64,000 nt of DNA from the NCBI RefSeq assembly GCF_014652895.1, contig NZ_BMZR01000002.1:434001-498000 (forward strand). Direction: 5' to 3'. This DNA is from Psychrobacter glaciei. Its GTDB lineage: Bacteria; Pseudomonadota; Gammaproteobacteria; Pseudomonadales; Moraxellaceae. The position numbers and the translations under genes are program-made. Positions 57,186 to 64,000 of the stretch are shown in pieces. Position 1 is the first letter of the stretch. Each line of letters starts with the position of its first letter. Under the pieces are notes generated by a model. The model ran no database searches. It saw only the letters and a program-made list of their open reading frames with translations, and was not told the origin of the DNA.

Positions 57186-58241
57186 CTACCGCTGGATTAA
57201 TTTCTTAGGTTGTAGTCGGCCATTGAGACTAACAGCGCCCAATCCAATAAACTCCCCTTGCTCATCTAGCAAGCGTATATCTACCGCTATCTCGTGGAGC
57301 AATGTTTGTTCATCGTCACTACTGACGATATCGCTATCTAGTGGGGTGTCATTGCTTTCTGAAACAGAAGACTGATGGCTAATACTGGTTGAAATATAAT
57401 CGCGCAAATTATCAGTAAGATGCTCAAAGACATTCAACCGCTGCCCCATATGGACACGGGTATACTGTTCAGCAGTCAATGTAAGCTCAGCCTCGATATT
57501 GACACATGCATCAATAGCAAGGAGCTGTGCCTGTCTATCATCTAACGATAGCGCCTCTAACGCTGATAAAGAAATCGATTCCACTATGCTAAACTTTCCG
57601 ACCTGCGTACGGCGCAATGCGATTAAATGCCCTAATGTGCCCATTATCTTGGCAATATCCTCTGCCAATACGCGCACATAAGTACCTTTGGTACAAGTCA
57701 CCGTCAATTGAATCTGCTCGTTATCAATGGCTTTTAAATCAATGGTCTTAATCACAATATCTCTTGGCGCTCGTTCTACTTCGATACCAGCACGGGCATA
57801 CTCATAAAGCTTTTTACCGTCCTTTTTTAAGGCAGAATACATCGGTGGTATTTGCTGCTGAGCCCCTAAAAACTGTTGAGCAACCTTGTCCAATATTGAT
57901 TGATCAAAAGTTGGAATAGACACCTGTCCAACGACTTGACCATCAGCATCACCAGTATCTGTCTGGCTACCAAGCAATATCGTCGCTTGATAGGATTTGT
58001 CAGCATCAAGTTGATAATGGCTAAACTTCGTGGCCTCACCCATACAAATAGGCAATAGACCAGTGGCCATGGGATCAAGCGTACCTGTATGACCAGCTTT
58101 TTTGCTGTCATGTGCAGGAGACTTAAACAAATACTTCACTTTTGAGACCACTTGCTGTGACGTCATACCTTGCGGCTTATCAACTAAGATAACGCCAGAG
58201 ACTTTTTGTTTATCCGTTGTTTGTTGACTAGTCATTGTCAT
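57186..58241 (-). CDS. truB: tRNA pseudouridine(55) synthase TruB
   Basis: Makes pseudouridine 55 in the T-loop of tRNAs. 351 residues (E. coli 314). Seen: GVILVDKPQGMTSQQVVSKVK, the catalytic Asp56 in GHTGTLDPMATGLLPICMGEATK, MYSALKKDGKKLYEYARAG, CTKGTYVRVLAEDI and a C-terminal PUA-like region. A Ser/Asp/Glu-rich insertion (about residues 284-309) interrupts the C-terminal domain. The start overlaps the rbfA stop as TAATG (coupled translation). Confidence 0.96.
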   Translation of the reverse strand: MTMTSQQTTDKQKVSGVILVDKPQGMTSQQVVSKVKYLFKSPAHDSKKAGHTGTLDPMATGLLPICMGEATKFSHYQLDADKSYQATILLGSQTDTGDADGQVVGQVSIPTFDQSILDKVAQQFLGAQQQIPPMYSALKKDGKKLYEYARAGIEVERAPRDIVIKTIDLKAIDNEQIQLTVTCTKGTYVRVLAEDIAKIMGTLGHLIALRRTQVGKFSIVESISLSALEALSLDDRQAQLLAIDACVNIEAELTLTAEQYTRVHMGQRLNVFEHLTDNLRDYISTSISHQSSVSESNDTPLDSDIVSSDDEQTLLHEIAVDIRLLDEQGEFIGLGAVSLNGRLQPKKLIQR

Positions 58242-58651
58242 TAATCATCATTTTCTTTGCTGTCGACTTCATCTTCATTCTGCTCAGTTTTGATGACCGC
58301 TTGACTGATCAAGTCCATCATATAGTTGCCACGAGCCGTTACTTCATCATAGTGAAAGCGCAGACGTGGTGTCGTACGCGTTTTGAGACTATGGCTCAAT
58401 TCGGTACGCAAAAAACCTGCCGCTTTATTCAGCACTTTGATGCTTTCTTCGTGGTTGGTTTTGGTCATCGCATCATTAAGCTCTGGCTCCATGATGGTGA
58501 CATAAACGTCCGCATACCCTAAGTCTGGGCTGACTTTGACACTAGAGATAGTGACAAAACCAGTTAGACGCGGGTCATTGACTGCGTCACGAATAAGAAC
58601 AGCAAGCTCACGCTGAATTTGATCGGATAAGCGCTGTAAACGTTGGTTCAT
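58241..58651 (-). CDS. rbfA: 30S ribosome-binding factor A
   Basis: Cold-shock and 16S maturation factor binding the 30S subunit. 136 residues. Seen: MNQRLQRLSDQIQRELAVLIRDAV, VTISSVKVSPDLGYADVYVT, and the KH-like LNKAAGFLRTELSHSLKTRTTPRLRFHYDE. The C-terminus is acidic. A strong hairpin separates it from infB upstream, and it is coupled to truB. Confidence 0.97.
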   Translation of the reverse strand: MNQRLQRLSDQIQRELAVLIRDAVNDPRLTGFVTISSVKVSPDLGYADVYVTIMEPELNDAMTKTNHEESIKVLNKAAGFLRTELSHSLKTRTTPRLRFHYDEVTARGNYMMDLISQAVIKTEQNEDEVDSKENDD

Positions 58652-58731
58652 ATTATTACCTTAATTTGATATGGCTTATTTTTATGGATTAGCCCGTTTG
58701 CTTATTAATACATTTAAGGGCTGATATTTGT

Positions 58732-58766
58732 TAAAAAAGGCCTAGCAGGATGTACCTGCTAGGCCT
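58732..58766 (-). terminator. Terminator-like hairpin between infB and rbfA
   Basis: A perfect 12-bp stem AGGCCTAGCAGG (58738-58749) / CCTGCTAGGCCT (58755-58766) with a 5-nt loop, then six T on the minus strand. It looks like a full intrinsic terminator inside the conserved infB-rbfA-truB gene order, so rbfA-truB expression may be attenuated or driven by another promoter. Confidence 0.88.
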
Positions 58767-58854
58767 AAGTACAGCTAGATATGAAGGAGATACTAATATG
58801 CTCAGCTGATTAAGCGTCTTGCATGATTAGAGACCTTACTATCGAGCGGTGACT

Positions 58855-61578
58855 TTAGATAGTACGTTCGAACTCTTGAATTTCAAAGACTTCGATCTTA
58901 TCACCAGCTTCGACATCATAACCACGAACGGCTAGGCCACACTCCATCCCAGTACGTACTTCATTAACGTCTTCTTTATAGCGACGTAATGATTGCAGCT
59001 GACCAGTAAAGATAACTTGGTCATCACGCAGTACACGGATAGGCTTATTACGATAGATTGTACCTTCAACCACCATACAACCGGCAGCTGCACCGAACTT
59101 ACTAGAACGGAACACTTCTCGAACATCAGCAACACCCAAGATTTTCTCACGATGTTCAGGCGCAAGCATTCCACTCATGGCTGCTTTTACATCATCAATC
59201 AAGCCATAGATAACACTGTAATAGCGAATATCCATGTTGGCTGCATCTGCTTTACGACGTGCGGTCGCGTCTGCACGAACGTTGAAGCCTAACAATACCG
59301 CTTCGCTAGATTCTGCAAGCGTTACATCAGACTCAGAGATAGGGCCAACACCTGAACTGATGACGCGAACTTTTACTTCGTCAGTTGACAGCTCATTTAG
59401 TGCCGATAATAATGCTTCGAGCGAACCACGGACATCAGTTTTCAATACAATGTTCAAGAATGACACATTGCCTTGTTCCATCTGATCGAACATGCTCTCT
59501 AAGCGCATGGCGTTCTGACGCTCAAGTTGACGTTCACGCTCGCGATTGGTTCTGAAATCAGCCACTTCACGGGCTTTTTTCTCATCTGTAACGACTAAGA
59601 ATTCGCTACCAGCTGCAGGTGTTTCAGGTAATCCTAAAATCTCTACAGGGATGGAAGGACCCGCTGACTGAATACGCTGACCATGTTCATCAGTCATCGC
59701 ACGAACTTTACCGTAATGCTCGCCCGCTAGAACCAAGTCGCCTTGTTTTAGTGTGCCTTTTTTGACTAGAACACTAACGACAGGACCACGACCTTTTTCA
59801 AGTCTTGACTCAATCACCACACCTTGCGCAGCACCATCTAACGGCGCTTCTAATTCCATTAGTTCTGCTTGGATGCTGATATATTCTAATAGCTCGTCAA
59901 TACCTTCACCCGTTTTGGCTGAGATACGCGCCATTGGTGTGTCACCACCCCACTCTTCTGAGACGACTTCTTTGGCAGTCAACTCATTGAGTACACGATC
60001 AGGATCAGCGCCCGGCTTATCCATTTTGTTAATGGCAACGATAAGCGGCGTACCAGCAGCACGTGCATGGTCGATAGCTTCTTCCGTTTGCGGCATCATG
60101 CCATCATCAGCTGCGACAACCAGTACAACGATATCAGTCGCTTGCGCACCACGTGAACGCATAGCACTAAAGGCTGCGTGACCTGGGGTATCTAAGAAAG
60201 TAATCACACCGCGACCGGTTTTTACATGATAAGCACCGATATGCTGAGTGATACCACCTGCTTCGCCATTCGCTACTTTCGTTTCACGAATTTTATCTAG
60301 CAATGAAGTCTTACCATGGTCGACATGACCCATAATAGTTACGACTGGTGGACGTGTTTGCACGTTACTGCTGCGTTCATTGACTGCAGATTGTAGATCG
60401 TCTTCAACCTTAGTATCACTAACTGGTACTGGGTTATGACCCATTTCTTCAACAATCAAACTGGCTGTCGCTTGATCAATCGTATCTGACTCACGAGCCA
60501 TCTCACCCATTTTCATGAGTAATTTAGTGACTTCACGGGCTTTAACTGCCATACGCTGGGCAAGATCTGCAACAGTAATTTGCTCACTGATCTCGACATC
60601 ATAGACAATTTTTTCAACAGGTTTTTCAAACTTATGCTGTGACGCTTGCGTTGAACGTAAACCATTTTTACGGTTTTTGATCTCACGCTCATCTTGATTT
60701 TTACGACGACGACCACGAGCACCAGTGCTACTTGCACCGCGCTTGATTTCACGACGTTCTTTTTCAAATGATTCTTCTAATGCGTCACCGACTAGACCTT
60801 CAGCCAATGGCTCATCTTTGCGAACTTCAGCAGCAGGCTGATCCGTATATTTACCAGCCATTTTACGCATTTGCTCAAGTGTGCGCTTTTGCGCTTCTTC
60901 AGCTTGAACACGGCGTGTTTCTGTCTCAATTTCGCGTAGACGATTTTCTTCTTTTTCACGTACTTCACGAGCTTTACGCTCAGCTGCTGTTTCAACTTTA
61001 GGTTTTGTAGCAGCAACTTTTTTCTTCGGCTGTTCTTTAGGCTTAACTTCAATAGTAGTCTTGCCGCCCTTTTTCACAACAACTGAAGTAGAAATGTCGT
61101 CATTCTTATCGTCTGATTTTTTGCTAGAGCCTAAGCTGGCACGCATCGCAGCTAAGGTTGCTGCTTGACGCTCTTCAGATTTTTTCTTAGTAGCAGCACG
61201 CTCTTCAGCGTCCTTAGCAGCACGTTCTTGCGACTCAATCATCGCTTGCTCACGCGCAGCCAACTCTTCAGCCATTTTTTCTGGATCAGGCTTTTCGAAT
61301 ACTTTCTTTTTACGCACTTCCACATTGACACTCTTAGATTTACCTGAAGAGCCGGTCACACGCGCGGTGCTCGTTGTTTTAGACTTGAGACTAATACGAC
61401 GCTTATCTTGCTGACCATGACTTTGCTTTAAATACGTCACCAACTTCTCTTGCTCAAGCTCGGTGACTAGGTCATCCTCTGCGCGAGCAGGCAGTCCAGC
61501 ATCTACCAGTTGCTGTTTTACAGCACTTGCGGTTTTGCCTACCATATCTGCCAGTTCTTTGACGGTCTTATCTGCCAT
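58855..61578 (-). CDS. infB: Translation initiation factor IF-2
   Basis: GTPase that brings fMet-tRNA to the ribosome. 907 residues. Seen: an N-terminal IF2_N domain ([19 protein letters not shown]), a long charged linker of Glu/Arg/Lys helices and low-complexity (about residues 100-330), a second IF2_N ([20 protein letters not shown]), G1 GHVDHGKT, G3 DTPGHAAF, G4 NKMD, and the fMet-binding C-terminal domain ([17 protein letters not shown]). ATG 61578. Upstream nusA, downstream rbfA. Confidence 0.98.
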   Translation of the reverse strand: MADKTVKELADMVGKTASAVKQQLVDAGLPARAEDDLVTELEQEKLVTYLKQSHGQQDKRRISLKSKTTSTARVTGSSGKSKSVNVEVRKKKVFEKPDPEKMAEELAAREQAMIESQERAAKDAEERAATKKKSEERQAATLAAMRASLGSSKKSDDKNDDISTSVVVKKGGKTTIEVKPKEQPKKKVAATKPKVETAAERKAREVREKEENRLREIETETRRVQAEEAQKRTLEQMRKMAGKYTDQPAAEVRKDEPLAEGLVGDALEESFEKERREIKRGASSTGARGRRRKNQDEREIKNRKNGLRSTQASQHKFEKPVEKIVYDVEISEQITVADLAQRMAVKAREVTKLLMKMGEMARESDTIDQATASLIVEEMGHNPVPVSDTKVEDDLQSAVNERSSNVQTRPPVVTIMGHVDHGKTSLLDKIRETKVANGEAGGITQHIGAYHVKTGRGVITFLDTPGHAAFSAMRSRGAQATDIVVLVVAADDGMMPQTEEAIDHARAAGTPLIVAINKMDKPGADPDRVLNELTAKEVVSEEWGGDTPMARISAKTGEGIDELLEYISIQAELMELEAPLDGAAQGVVIESRLEKGRGPVVSVLVKKGTLKQGDLVLAGEHYGKVRAMTDEHGQRIQSAGPSIPVEILGLPETPAAGSEFLVVTDEKKAREVADFRTNRERERQLERQNAMRLESMFDQMEQGNVSFLNIVLKTDVRGSLEALLSALNELSTDEVKVRVISSGVGPISESDVTLAESSEAVLLGFNVRADATARRKADAANMDIRYYSVIYGLIDDVKAAMSGMLAPEHREKILGVADVREVFRSSKFGAAAGCMVVEGTIYRNKPIRVLRDDQVIFTGQLQSLRRYKEDVNEVRTGMECGLAVRGYDVEAGDKIEVFEIQEFERTI

Positions 61579-61742
61579 TTATTATCACCTACTGTCTATT
61601 ATTTGCTATATGTTCAATTCAGTTGTTGGCTACAAATGATTGGGTTAAGGCTGGTGATTAGGTTGCATGTATTATGCGACTTTATACCAGCACTTTATTA
61701 TCGATAGCATATCACTAAAAGACAGCGATATGCAGTTACCGC

Positions 61743-63227
61743 TTATTCATTGAACCAAGATTCCCGAGCTTTCATGATGAGTTTTCCTGCGGTTTCAGTA
61801 TCTAATCCTTCGATATCTTCTAAATCGAAGACGGCTTGTTCTGCCAAGTCATCAACAGTAATGATGTCTTTTTGAGCCATTTTATAAGCCCAACTGACGG
61901 TCATTCCTTCAAGATCTTGTAACTCTTGACTTGGCTCTTTCATGTTTTGTTGTTTGACTAGCTCATCAGCGATGACGACTTCTTTAGCACGTTCTTGAAT
62001 CATGTCAATCGCTTCGTCGTCTAAACCTTCGATGTCATAGAAAGTCTCAACTGGCACATAAGCCACTTCTTCAATACTGGTAAAGCCAATATCGACAAGC
62101 GCTTGAGCTAAATCTTTATCGACTTCTAAACGCTCATAAAACAATTCAATGAACGCTTTCGATTCGTTTTGTTGACGCTGCTGATACTCTTCTTCAAGCA
62201 TCATATTAAGCTTATAGCCCGTTAGTTCAGACGCTAAACGGACGTTTTGACCTTGTGAGCCAATCGCACGCGCTAACTGATCGTTAGTGCTAAAAATGAT
62301 ATCAGCGGTCTGCATGTCTTCATCTAGGATGATACTACTAACATCTGCTGGCTCTAAAGAGCTAATAATGAATTGAGCCGGATCATCTGACCAAACCACC
62401 ACATCAATACGCTCACCATCCAACTCTTGCTGAACCGCTTGAATACGCGTACCACGCATACCGATACAAGCGCCAACCGGATCAATGCGATGATCGTTGG
62501 TTTTGACGGCTATTTTAGCACGAGTACCTGGCAGACGAGCAACGTTACGAATTTCAATGATTTGTTCTGCAATCTCAGGCACTTCTTTTTGCATCAATGC
62601 CGAGAGCATTTCAGGATGAGTGCGCGACAATAATAACTGGGCACCACGATTTTCACGGTTTACATGATATAAAATGGCGTTGATACGAGATTTCGCTCGT
62701 AATTGCTCACGTGGTAGCATCTGATCACGTGATAAGTAGCCTTCGGCGTTATCACCCAAATCAATAATATAGCCATCGCGTGTTTGTTTTTTTACTTCGC
62801 CATACATCATTTCACCAACACGTGGTTCAAAAGCGTCTGCTACTAGCGCACGCTCAGCTTCACGTATTTTTTGAATGATAACTTGCTTGGCTTGCGTGGC
62901 AGCAATACGACCAAACTCAATGGATTCAATCTGTTCTTCTTTAATATCACCAATTGACCATTCTTCTTGATCAAGGTCGGTAATAGCAAGCTGACAGGCT
63001 GGCATTTCATGGTCTTCATCGGCAACCACTGTCCAATAACGGTATGTATCATAATCGCCAGTTGCACGATCAATTGATACCCGCACCTCTACTTCTGGCT
63101 GTTCGGTATAGACTTTTTTCTTGGTTGATACCACCAAAGCGTCTTCTATGGCTTCAAAGATATCTTCAGGATTTAAGCCCTTTTCATTACTGACAGTTTC
63201 TACTACCGTTAAGATTTCACGACTCAT
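61743..63227 (-). CDS. nusA: Transcription termination/antitermination protein NusA
   Basis: RNA-polymerase-binding factor for pausing, termination and antitermination. 494 residues, the E. coli-type length. Seen: N-terminal domain (MSREILTVVETVSNEKGL), S1 (VGEMMYGEVKKQTRDGYIIDLG), two KH domains (ACIGMRGTRIQAVQQEL, RAIGSQGQNVRLASEL) and two C-terminal acidic repeats of helix-hairpin-helix type (GFTSIEEVAYV; DLAEQAVFDLEDIEGLD). Operon rimP-nusA-infB. Confidence 0.98.
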   Translation of the reverse strand: MSREILTVVETVSNEKGLNPEDIFEAIEDALVVSTKKKVYTEQPEVEVRVSIDRATGDYDTYRYWTVVADEDHEMPACQLAITDLDQEEWSIGDIKEEQIESIEFGRIAATQAKQVIIQKIREAERALVADAFEPRVGEMMYGEVKKQTRDGYIIDLGDNAEGYLSRDQMLPREQLRAKSRINAILYHVNRENRGAQLLLSRTHPEMLSALMQKEVPEIAEQIIEIRNVARLPGTRAKIAVKTNDHRIDPVGACIGMRGTRIQAVQQELDGERIDVVVWSDDPAQFIISSLEPADVSSIILDEDMQTADIIFSTNDQLARAIGSQGQNVRLASELTGYKLNMMLEEEYQQRQQNESKAFIELFYERLEVDKDLAQALVDIGFTSIEEVAYVPVETFYDIEGLDDEAIDMIQERAKEVVIADELVKQQNMKEPSQELQDLEGMTVSWAYKMAQKDIITVDDLAEQAVFDLEDIEGLDTETAGKLIMKARESWFNE

Positions 63228-63368
63228 GCTATACCTGTCCTATCATTTTATAATTGACTTAAATTTTATAATTGGCATATTGACGTTGTGTTGTCATCGT
63301 CAGTCATGCCCTATTTAGGGGTCAAAATATTGATTAATACTGAATTGCGTTACCATTGAATATTAAAA

Positions 63369-63869
63369 TTAGACATCTTCATAAATCAAGTTGGCTTTAT
63401 CAATGTTACTCAAAGCAATCTCAAACTGTTCACCATCGGTAGACGTCAATTTTAAAGACGTTGCATCGATACTGTCTAAAGTACCTGTTGCTTTGCGGCG
63501 TTTTTTATCGCCTTCACCAATGGCTTGTATCAAGCGCAAGCTCACAGTCTGACCGACGTAATCATACATTTGGTCATCTGAAAAGAACGCCCGATCAAAA
63601 CCAGGTGAGGAGACTTCTAAAATGAACTCACCAGCAATAGGATCATGCACCTCTAGGATGCCGCTTACCTGATGGTTAACCGCAGCACAGTTTTCGATAC
63701 TTACCTGCTTATCCTGTGCTTTTTCTTCAGGTAAAGCTTCAATGTAAATACGCAATAACGAGCGATTGCCTTGTGGGGTAAACTCTACGCCCCACAGCGC
63801 CACATCACATGCAGCTACCGCAGGGGCAATAATAGTAGTTAGTTCTGCAACTTTAGTCGAAAGCTTCAT
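63369..63869 (-). CDS. rimP: Ribosome maturation factor RimP
   Basis: Needed for 30S assembly. 166 residues. Seen: GVEFTPQGNRSLLRIYIEAL, VSIENCAAVNHQVSGILEVHDPIAGEFILEVSSPGFDRAFF (the family signature, cited in parts), and the C-terminal SH3-like domain (GTLDSIDATSLKLTSTDGE). ATG 63869. First gene of the nusA operon in the window, 141 bp upstream of nusA. Confidence 0.96.
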   Translation of the reverse strand: MKLSTKVAELTTIIAPAVAACDVALWGVEFTPQGNRSLLRIYIEALPEEKAQDKQVSIENCAAVNHQVSGILEVHDPIAGEFILEVSSPGFDRAFFSDDQMYDYVGQTVSLRLIQAIGEGDKKRRKATGTLDSIDATSLKLTSTDGEQFEIALSNIDKANLIYEDV

Positions 63870-63969
63870 AATTTATTTATATTTTCCTATTTACTTATCT
63901 GTCGTACTTAATGAACCACGTTATTTATTTATTACTTTTTTATTTGCGAGGCTCACAGCAATCGTTAGG

Positions 63970-63988
63970 TGTTTTATCTATTATATAA
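63970..63988 (-). promoter_or_regulatory. Candidate -10 region for the rimP operon
   Basis: On the minus strand the sequence CTATTATATAATAG contains TATAAT-like hexamers about 105 bp upstream of the rimP ATG. The matching -35 would lie at the window edge. This is a tentative assignment. Confidence 0.3.
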
Positions 63989-64000
63989 TAGCACTAGCTC

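Noticed and set aside
59753-60181. 142-codon plus-strand frame inside infB
   Set aside because: It is a shadow of the IF-2 GTPase domain; composition follows the opposite-strand codon pattern.
63870-64000. tRNA gene upstream of rimP, as seen in E. coli
   Set aside because: No cloverleaf or T-loop consensus was found in the available sequence.

Overview
The window looks like chromosomal core sequence from a gammaproteobacterium of the Moraxellaceae, very probably Psychrobacter. The evidence is the moderately AT-rich DNA, the gene orders (gltA divergent from sdhCDAB and sucAB-lpd-sucCD; argH divergent from algZ-algR-hemC-hemD-hemX), the Ser/Asn/Asp-rich low-complexity insertions in otherwise standard enzymes, and a short interspersed repeat I recognise from that genus. 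This is inference from gene content and protein style, not a database result. No prophage, CRISPR array, integrase, transposase, rRNA or tRNA gene was found.

Layout. 1-15220 is a TCA-cycle block: on the minus strand sdhC-sdhD-sdhA-sdhB, then sucA-sucB-lpd-sucC-sucD (sucD runs off the left edge), with gltA reading the other way across a spacer of about 1 kb. Most gene junctions in this block carry an inverted repeat or terminator-like hairpin. 15293-20616 holds a lipoprotein, a HELTH-motif protein with a 14-bp tandem repeat upstream, rarA, ribB (with a degenerate RibA-like half) and a hotdog thioesterase. 20691-27709 is the haem/regulatory cluster hemX-hemD-hemC-algR-algZ with argH divergent. 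The small iron protein gene yggX follows, then a MITE-like repeat.

28410-33801 is the minus-strand phosphate operon pstS-pstC-pstA-pstB-phoU, with a clear Pho box ahead of pstS and a strong hairpin between pstS and pstC. 34110-36449 is thiC under a TPP riboswitch. 36706-45614 contains a class I aldolase, a DMT transporter, an ABC exporter, an alpha/beta hydrolase, an AlkB-type dioxygenase, a quinone-oxidoreductase-like enzyme, a YbhP-type phosphodiesterase-fold protein and a probable bacterial eRF1-like (baeRF) protein.

46070-51769 is plus-strand: prlC, a YheV-like zinc-ribbon gene, a membrane coiled-coil protein, a possible macro-domain protein, a haloalkane dehalogenase and a Lys/Asp/Ser-rich charged protein. 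A composite of two TIR-bounded noncoding elements follows (51936-52190). 52282-63869 is the minus-strand translation/RNA block: rimP-nusA-infB-rbfA-truB, a PfpI-family protein with two small acidic ORFs (one of only 53 codons), rpsO and pnp.

The most unusual signals are the two-part MITE-like composite with a diverged second copy 24 kb away, the hairpins at the TCA operon junctions, the pstS/pstC and infB/rbfA intra-operon hairpins, the tandem repeat at 16932-17015, and several poorly characterised proteins (macro-like, baeRF-like, Lys/Asp/Ser-rich, and the small acidic pair). I see no convincing wholly new multi-gene system.
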